Of a DNA stretch of 64,000 nucleotides, positions 57,273 to 64,000 are shown piece by piece. Position 1 is the stretch's first letter; the number at the start of each line of letters is the position of its first letter. The DNA is from Paracyclopina nana (taxonomy: Eukaryota; Arthropoda; Copepoda; Cyclopoida; Cyclopettidae), in assembly GCA_019096065.1 (NCBI GenBank), contig JAGUCH010000002.1:11668501-11732500 (forward strand). Direction: 5' to 3'. A program made the position numbers and the translations under genes. The notes below the pieces were generated by a model. That model saw only the letters and a program-made list of their open reading frames with translations. It made no database searches and was not told where the DNA came from.

Positions 57273-58793
57273 ATGGTGCTTTGCATGAGGATGATTTGCA
57301 GGCAACTCCACCAAGATGTGAGAGTTCGATTTGCACCGAGTCCAACCGGACAACTTCATATTGGTGGATATAGAACAGCCCTCTACAATTACGTGTTTGC
57401 CAAAAAGCATGGAGGCTCTTTTATACTGCGGCTGGAAGACACTGACCAGACGAGATTGGTGCCTGGAGCGGCAGTGCAAATGGAAAAAACATTGGAATGG
57501 GGCTTATTAGTGCCAGATGAGAGTCCGCTTCAAGGGGGTAGTTATGGGCCATACACTCAAAGCCAAAGGCTTGATTTCTATATCAGAGCTGTGGAGGAGC
57601 TGATGGACAGGGGTCATGCCTACAGATGTTTCTGCACGGAAAAGAGGTTGGAGCGATTGCGAAAAGAAGCTGCACGCAACAGAACCAGAAATAAGTATGA
57701 CGGACGATGCAGGAGTCTGTCAGATGCAGAAATTAGAGCTATGGTCTCTGATAAAATACCACACACGATAAGATTCAAATTGGACCCCAAGTTCAGGGGA
57801 ATCTTTGATGATCTCGTTTATGGCACAGTAGAGCACCATCCTAGTGAAAACGAGGGGGACCCCATCATTTTGAAAAGTGATGGGTTCCCAACGTACCATT
57901 TGGCTAATGTGGTGGACGATCATCATATGAAAATTAGCCATGTGTTCAGGGGAGTGGAGTGGCAAGTGTCTACCCCTAAGCACTTGATGATGTATCAAGC
58001 GTTTGGCTGGGCCCCACCGAAATTCGGACATTTGCCTCTCATCCTCAATCCAGATGGCACGAAATTGTCCAAACGCCAGGGTGACATTCATGTGGAGCAT
58101 TTCAAGCATGTTGGCCACTTCCCCGAAGCTTTGCTTAACTTTGTCACGCTTTCTGGTGGTGGCTTCCGCAAATTGCATGCAGATTCTGACGCAAGTGACG
58201 TGGCTCAACTCAGGAAAATGGACGACTTCATCGAGGCCTTTGAGATCGAGGAGCTGCGTACGAGTTCGGCTCAGATGGATATGGAAAGGCTGGCTCAATT
58301 GAACAGGTTGGCAATCAACGAGAGGCTAAGCAATCCAATTGAATTGCCAGGCTTAGTGCAAACTGCTAAGGAACACTTGCATTCAGTGTATGGGCCCATA
58401 GAAGTAACTAATGAGAAAATCACCACTCTTTTGCAATGGGGACGCGACCGCATCAATAAGATTTCAGACTTGTCATCCAGCGCAGATTTTGCATTCTTAT
58501 GGAAGCGTCCCGAGCTTGCAGGGGAAATGGACCCTAAATTAGATTTTGACGATGTCCTGCAAGCCATTGTGATGATCGAAGAGAAACCTGACTTTCAGCA
58601 AGCCAATGAAGCCATTCGCAAAATGGCTAAGAGCAAAAAGTTTCCATATGCTGCAATGATGAAGTGCATGCGCATTCTTCTCAGTGGTCAGGTTGATGGG
58701 CCCCCAGTCAAGGATATGCTCCATCTGCTCGGCAAAAAGGAGGCCATTCAAAGACTCTATATTGGCTTGGACAGTTTGAAAAAAGTGTCGTAA
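57273..58793 (+). CDS. EARS2: Mitochondrial glutamyl-tRNA synthetase
   Basis: A single exon encodes 506 aa from ATG 57273; an in-frame ATG at 57189 would add 28 residues. The N-terminus (MVLCMRMICRQLHQ) is basic and lacks acidic residues, as expected for a mitochondrial presequence. The class I signature motifs are RFAPSPTGQLHIGGYRTAL (HIGH region) and KLSKRQ (KMSKS). YHLANVVDDHHM and HVFRGVEW are typical of GluRS. It attaches glutamate to mitochondrial tRNA-Glu and probably tRNA-Gln. TTCTTTTGCAG just before the favoured ATG looks like a splice acceptor. AATAAA at 58852 is the likely poly(A) signal. Confidence 0.95.
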   Translation: MVLCMRMICRQLHQDVRVRFAPSPTGQLHIGGYRTALYNYVFAKKHGGSFILRLEDTDQTRLVPGAAVQMEKTLEWGLLVPDESPLQGGSYGPYTQSQRLDFYIRAVEELMDRGHAYRCFCTEKRLERLRKEAARNRTRNKYDGRCRSLSDAEIRAMVSDKIPHTIRFKLDPKFRGIFDDLVYGTVEHHPSENEGDPIILKSDGFPTYHLANVVDDHHMKISHVFRGVEWQVSTPKHLMMYQAFGWAPPKFGHLPLILNPDGTKLSKRQGDIHVEHFKHVGHFPEALLNFVTLSGGGFRKLHADSDASDVAQLRKMDDFIEAFEIEELRTSSAQMDMERLAQLNRLAINERLSNPIELPGLVQTAKEHLHSVYGPIEVTNEKITTLLQWGRDRINKISDLSSSADFAFLWKRPELAGEMDPKLDFDDVLQAIVMIEEKPDFQQANEAIRKMAKSKKFPYAAMMKCMRILLSGQVDGPPVKDMLHLLGKKEAIQRLYIGLDSLKKVS

Positions 58794-58851
58794 CTCTATT
58801 ACAATAACTTGACTCGCAAAGTCACGTTGTCAGCCATTTCTGAGAAAGTTA

Positions 58852-58857
58852 AATAAA
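58852..58857 (+). terminator. Poly(A) signal AATAAA of EARS2
   Basis: A canonical hexamer 59 bases after the EARS2 stop codon. Confidence 0.6.
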
Positions 58858-59479
58858 AAACGCCATCGTCACTGGCTAGTATAGCTACGCTTTAAAATGC
58901 ATTGCTCATGCTGGCAGAAATCGCTAATCTTTGGCCTAGCTGCTTGGGCCAGTTAGTCCTTGCCCTTTATAATAATTGCATGATGACTGACCAAGCCTGA
59001 GATTTCTCCATCTTCTCAAAAGCAATATTAATATAGCATGCGCGTTTATGTCTAGTTTAGTTAAGCAGGTTTTCTGTACACGCATGCTTATTCATGTGCT
59101 GAAATAGATTTCTGAGCGAAATTACCCCTTCAAGGCAAACACCGCTTTTTGCGCGCTTGCAAGTCTTATCTGCACGTATTTCTGCTACATTATATACACA
59201 TCTAGTGGATGCGAAACGCGGGCCTACTGCTATAGTAAAACATGTCCAATAAACTGCCACCAGATGCTACTGTGCGCAAGCAGCTCAGATCTTGAGTCCG
59301 GCAGGTGGCAAGTTCAGTAGGATAGAGCTTTTTGATGCGATAACTAGTTTAATTTTGGAGAAAGTTGCATTTTTGCATTCAATCATCATGGCATGAAATG
59401 AGGCATAAGTGCACCCCATGGTTTTAGCCACTATGCTTTCATTCCACATTCAAAGTGGGAGATAAATCCCCTGAAAAGC
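58858..59479. other. Intergenic between EARS2 and the Ly6-like gene
   Basis: About 620 bases with no recognised gene, RNA or repeat. Confidence 0.5.
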
Positions 59480-60762
59480 ATGGATACCAGGTTAAAGTTG
59501 CTTGCCATCGTTTTCCATCTGAACCTACAACTTGGTAAGAAAAGCTTCTTTTTTTGCTTGAAAATTTATTAAAATGATTCATTGAATAGGAAATGCCATA
59601 ACTTGTCATGAGTGTGGCAACATGTATGATGGGACGTCTTTCATGGGAATCGAAGATTTCAAAGAGTGCCAATTTTTCGAACACGATATTGCCGATGATA
59701 ATCAGGAGTTTTTAGTGCAATGTCCCCCTGATGACATGTGCTGCTTTGCCCTGCGAGAACATTTAACCATGGAATTCTGGGGCCGTAAGTAACAATGGCT
59801 TGAAAAAAAGATTCTCCTCGTGTACTTTCACTAAACCATATTGTTGGTTTTTTTACAGATGCTGCTGCAGCAGAAGTTCTTGTGAGAGGATGCTGCTCAA
59901 AGCTCAATCAGACTAAACACCACCTAGCCTCGGCTAAGCCCCCGCCATTAGTGACTGACATGAAATTTCGTGCAGAAATTCTTTCGCAAACTGTGCAAAA
60001 TGACGCCGTTAAAACAAGGTACATAAAGCGAGCGCAGAAATCAATGACGAAAAATTAAATTGCTGCATTTCTCTTTGTTAACTTACAGGGTTTTATTTTG
60101 CAACACCATGGGGTGCAACAATCAAAGAGTTCCATGGTCCAAGCCAGTGATAATGGACGCCAAGGTCTCTGTAAATGTCAGATCATTAGCGCCGGTGTCC
60201 AACAAATCAAAACCGAAAATGTCAAGTGCTGCAACTGCAATTACTCCACGACCGAAAATGAGAGAACCTTCAATGGCAAGAAGGCAGACCGTGGCCGAGG
60301 AGCAAAACTTACTAGCTCTTTTTGAAAAATTCCGCAATTCCGCTCTGAATGATAATGAGGAGGAGGACCAAACTGCAGAGGATATCAATGACATGGAAAA
60401 TGAGGACTCTGACTACGAAGAGGCCAATATGATGAAAAGACCAATGCTTAAAAGTGCGTCTAACGCCAATAAGGAAATGTAAGTGAGAACAATCTTGACA
60501 TTTTACATTTGACGCAAGTTTTTCACTTTTAAGGTCATTCGATGAGGGAAACGACAAAAATAATCACATGGTTCCTTCAACAATGTCTAAAATGGCTGCT
60601 GCTACATCTCAAAATGACCCTTTCAAGTGTGAATGCAACTGCAACTGCCCATCTTTGGTGTGCCCAACGTTCCAAATATCATCCAGCAGCAGAGATTTGC
60701 AAGACATTCCACTGGTCTTGCCATGCTGCTTATCCCTCTTATTTAGGGAATATTTTTTATAG
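59480..60762 (+). CDS. Secreted Ly6/uPAR-like cysteine-rich protein with long tail
   Basis: Five exons (59480-59534, 59590-59784, 59859-60018, 60089-60478, 60534-60762) sum to 1,029 nt, 342 aa. A signal peptide is at 1-18. The three-finger-like domain then has CHECG, KECQF, VQCPP, MCCFAL, RGCCSK and the closing FCNTMGCNN, matching the Ly6/uPAR cysteine pattern with its CN end. The C-terminal 190 residues are unusual for the family: a Ser/Pro/Lys-rich stretch, an acidic block, a CECNCNC cluster and a short hydrophobic end (PLVLPCCLSLLF). The end could be a weak GPI signal. The biological role is not deducible. MAU2 follows 320 bp downstream on the same strand. Confidence 0.7.
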
Positions 60763-61081
60763 CAAGGTTGAGTGATAACAACACAAAAATTTTCCCGCTA
60801 AATTGGCGAATTCTCAATTTTTAAGGCTCATGCAAAAGCGTAATAAAAATATCATCAAATGACAACTCGTCACCATAAAAACCATTAAAAGTGAAAAACA
60901 AGCAATGTTGGAAAGAAAAATTGCCGCAAATTATGAAAAATCCAAAAAGGCGGAAAAATCATTCAAATGAACCTTGCTCGCCTCACTTTTCGATCTGTCG
61001 AAGCACGCAGCAAATCGAAGCGAAACCCAAACAATCAAAGAAGGCGAATAAATTCAAATATACAGTAGTTTCCTCGTTAAG
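60763..61081. other. Spacer between Ly6-like gene and MAU2
   Basis: It contains AATAAA at 60842-60847, the likely poly(A) signal of the Ly6-like gene. The acceptor-like TTTCCTCGTTAAG stands directly before the MAU2 ATG. Confidence 0.5.
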
Positions 61082-63395
61082 ATGGGGTCGGGCTTAGACC
61101 CAGGGTAAGTTGATTACCGTGAGATGCAGATATGAGGAGAATAACATGTTTTCTTGTCCCAGGTATGTCGCCCTTTTAGGCCTGGCGGAAAACTTTCTCA
61201 AGCCAAGCTCAAATTATCCTGGTTTTAAGGTCAACCCTGGTGGCGTTCTGCCCGCCATCAAGTGTCTTGGTGCCATTTTTAGGCTGAATCCAAGGCCGCC
61301 ACCAGCTATTGAAGCTCGAACTCATTTGCAATTAGGAGCTCTGCTAAAGAAAGAAACTCAGAATGTCGAGATGGCTAAACAGCATCTTCAGCAAGCAGTA
61401 TGTCATGAAATGAGTAAAGGCGATTTTTTAAAGCTTTTTACCTACCATCTCTTTTCCATAGTGGTACCAATGTCAATCTTTGCCGCAACTGGAAGATTTA
61501 CGTTTGGAGGCTGGTTGTCTCTTGGCCGAGATTTTCACAGAGGCTGGACAGCTGCCAGAAGCCAAGCTAATGCTAGAAGAGGCCATGAAAGGGTCGCAGA
61601 GGCTACCTTATTGGCACTGTCGACTTCTCTTTCAATTAGCGGTAATTGAGACCATCAGCTTTTCCTGAATTTTTTCATATCGTTGCATTTCAGAACGTTT
61701 TCGTTCTGGAAAAGGACTACGCCTCAGCTGTGCAATTTCTTGGAGCTGGTGTGGAGTTTGCCTACATGACGGGTGCCAATTACACAAGAATGCTCTTTTT
61801 GCTAAGCAAGGCTATGTTGTATTTGCTTGAGCGAAAATTTGCGGATGCAAATCCCATTCTTCACCAAACCGGGCCCATGATCGAAGCTTGGGTGCAACAG
61901 AATACTCACCAAAAAGAAAGTGTGGCAAAACAACAGAAAGAGTACCTGCAAATATTTTTTCTGGTCCTCCAAGTACGTTTACGTTAATTCACGAAACCAC
62001 AGATGTGCATTTTGATTTTGTCTAGGTTTGCTACTATTTGATGGTTGGGCAGGTCAAGTCTGTGAAAACTGTCCTAAAGCAGCTTCAGCAATCCATACAA
62101 ACCGTGACCTCTTCAGGCTGGCCCTCTGATGACGAGATGATTCCAGCGAATGTGGCTGACAATTTCCAATGGCTCACCAAAGATCATTTGTGCATTTTAG
62201 TGTACCTTGTTACTGTCATGCACAGCATGCAGGTACGACATTTTATGATCAAAAAATTATCCCTTGATTACTTGCTATTTTCATATAGGCTGGCTACATG
62301 GACAAAGCTCAAAAGTACACGGACAAGGCAATTGCTCAAATTGAAAAGCTTCGAAATAGCTATGATTCGAAACCATTGTTACTGTCATCATTCCAAGTAT
62401 TACTTATGGAGCACATAGTACAGTGCAGATTGGTGACTGGAAACAAAGGTGGAGCAATCCAGGAGGTTGGGAACTTGTGCCGACTACTGCAATCAAACCA
62501 AATTCTGATGCAAAGGCATCGAGCCCAACTACACACCATGTTAGGCCTCTACGCTATGAGCATGAATTGCATGGAAGCGGCTGAAAATCAATTCAATGCT
62601 GCCCTCAGGGTAAGTACCTTCAAAATGCTGCTTTTAAAGTGCAACGCAGTTAAGGATTTTTTTCTCACAGACATCCCAAGAGCGGGAGTTGTGGACTTTT
62701 GCCAACTTAAACCTGGCCATAGTGTACGTAAGAACGCGAAGGGAGACCGACTTTATGGCTCTCCTAGACAGAATATCACCGGAAAGACTGCCATCTCAGT
62801 CACACAGCCTTCAGGCTGCAGCCTACTACATCCAAGGTCTCCAAGAGTTTTTTGCAGCCAAGTACAACGATGCAAAGTAATGCTATTCACGTTTTCGTAA
62901 TTCAACTCTTAGCCTCATTTTCCTTTTTTTTTTTCACTAAGGCGTTACTTACGAGAAACCCTCAAAATGGCCAATGCTGAAGATCTCAATAGGTTGACTG
63001 TTTGCGCTCTCGTATTACTGGGTCACATCTTCTTGTCCTTGGGCAATTCAAGAGAATCGATGAATATGGTCACCCCTGCAATGCAACTCTCATCTAAGAT
63101 CCCCGACACTCATGTGCAGCTATGGGCCTCGGCAATCCTTAAAGGTGATAACGAAAGCTAATGCAATTTTGCATGAAATGCTAACGCCTTGATAATTTCA
63201 GATCTGTACCGTATGACGAACGACCCGAACCGGGAGCAAGAAGGACTCACCATGCACAGGAATTTTAGTCAGACTCTGTTGCAGGATCATTTTCGAGCTT
63301 CGCAGATGCCCGAGCACAATCTCATTGAGTGGACAGACGGTCCCTTTCCGTCCTTGCCCTCCACGTCGACGGTCGCAAGGCCCTCAAGCTCATGA
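61082..63395 (+). CDS. MAU2: MAU2, cohesin loader subunit (SCC4)
   Basis: MAU2 binds the N-terminus of NIPBL and helps load cohesin onto chromatin. Nine exons (61082-61104, 61163-61397, 61462-61641, 61694-61972, 62026-62232, 62289-62609, 62671-62876, 62942-63144, 63202-63395) sum to 1,848 nt, 615 aa, close to the 613 aa human protein. The whole chain is TPR-like helices. Strongly conserved words include [46 protein letters not shown] and [12 protein letters not shown] at the C-terminus. Introns are 52-65 bp. It converges on the gene ending at 63602. Confidence 0.97.
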
Positions 63396-63601
63396 TGAAA
63401 TAATGTAGTGTTGTTGTAAAAGACAGGAAAAAACGTATTTGTATTCTACACCAGAAGACGTAATTCTCTTTGATAAATAGTGGCCAGAGACATGGAGAAC
63501 TACTCAAAAAAGATTATTTAAATTACAAACGGCACACGTGCAGCACAAAAATTGTCACAAATCACAGGTTTGACGCAGATGCATCATCATCTTAGCCGAG
63601 C

Positions 63602-64000
63602 TCACTTCAGAAGTGACCATTTTATCTGATCCTTGGCAGACTGCAGCACCTGTAAAACAATAAGAAAAAACATTCGGGTTACGTAATATATACACATGTG
63701 TCGACAAAAAAGAGTCACGCATCATAAAACCTTAAAAAAGAGCTGCCGTCACCAATTAAAGATATGTCATATCACACATTAGGTAAATCAGCACTTACTG
63801 CTGAAGTAGCAGCCATTTTAGCCCCGATCTTTGCTTGTACCTGTTTTCATCTCATGATAATGTGATAGAGCTACTTAAGTGTAATGATTATTGCATACCT
63901 GAGCAACGGTCTGTTCTCCAATGGGTATGTCATCATTCCGAATGGCCACTCGGCTCACGACAGCATTGGGATCTGCCTCCAGGAACACTCCTCCATCGCA
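63602..64000 (-). CDS. 3' end of an unrecognised gene, partial
   Basis: Three exons read in frame on the minus strand: 64000-63899 (continues outside), 63840-63799 and 63649-63602, all phase 0 with good splice sites. The visible 63 residues include [30 protein letters not shown] and the end [10 protein letters not shown]. The short, Ala/Lys-rich C-terminus looks helical. The family is not recognised. Confidence 0.55.

Overview
The window is eukaryotic nuclear DNA from an invertebrate animal, most likely an arthropod. Evidence: spliced genes with mostly short (about 55-75 bp) GT-AG introns; animal-only families (integrin alpha with a GFFKR tail, a Cav2 calcium-channel alpha1 subunit, a Ly6/uPAR-like protein, a lemur-type kinase); and a BEL/Pao LTR retrotransposon. 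The species cannot be named from the sequence; a small crustacean or a chelicerate would fit. Exon coordinates below were placed by hand from splice signals, reading phase and protein similarity. Where a gene model is complete, the exon lengths sum to a whole number of codons.

Layout: (1) 1-8093, a BEL/Pao element entered from its 3' side: pol (end of RT, RNase H, integrase), then a second long ORF that carries the Gag-type zinc knuckles, then a candidate LTR. (2) 8561-12479, SEC63 (+) converging on an FCF2/DNTTIP2 rRNA-processing gene (-). (3) 13313-26710 (-), a Cav2 channel in 25 exons, with a terminal-inverted-repeat element in one intron. (4) 26711-34137, a gene-poor stretch with a 3.8 kb inverted-repeat-bounded repeat complex, long hairpins, tandem duplications and tRNA-like pieces. 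(5) 34138-38157, an epoxide hydrolase (+) converging on a diacylglycerol kinase without visible C1 domains (-). (6) 38647-42323 (-), three related genes for proteins with a hydrophobic segment followed by a poly-asparagine linker. (7) 45639-49239, integrin alpha (+). (8) 51980-53377, a lemur-kinase-like predicted pseudokinase (+), converging on cytosolic seryl-tRNA synthetase (53528-55875, -). (9) 56454-63395 (+), YIPF5, mitochondrial glutamyl-tRNA synthetase, a Ly6/uPAR-like secreted protein and the cohesin loader subunit MAU2. (10) 63602-64000, the 3' end of an unrecognised gene (-).

The genes are mostly unrelated housekeeping and neuronal genes and do not form one pathway. The strongest unusual observations are: a symmetric, in-frame 93-codon exon inside seryl-tRNA synthetase that encodes an eEF1B/CysRS-type GST-C-like domain; the pol-then-gag order of the retrotransposon, whose Gag-like protein also has a possible degenerate 3'-5' exonuclease-like region; the clustered poly-Asn family; paired long hairpins whose arms co-vary between copies; a 42-nt in-frame exon in the S1-S2 loop of Cav2; and loss of the catalytic lysine in the lemur-type kinase.
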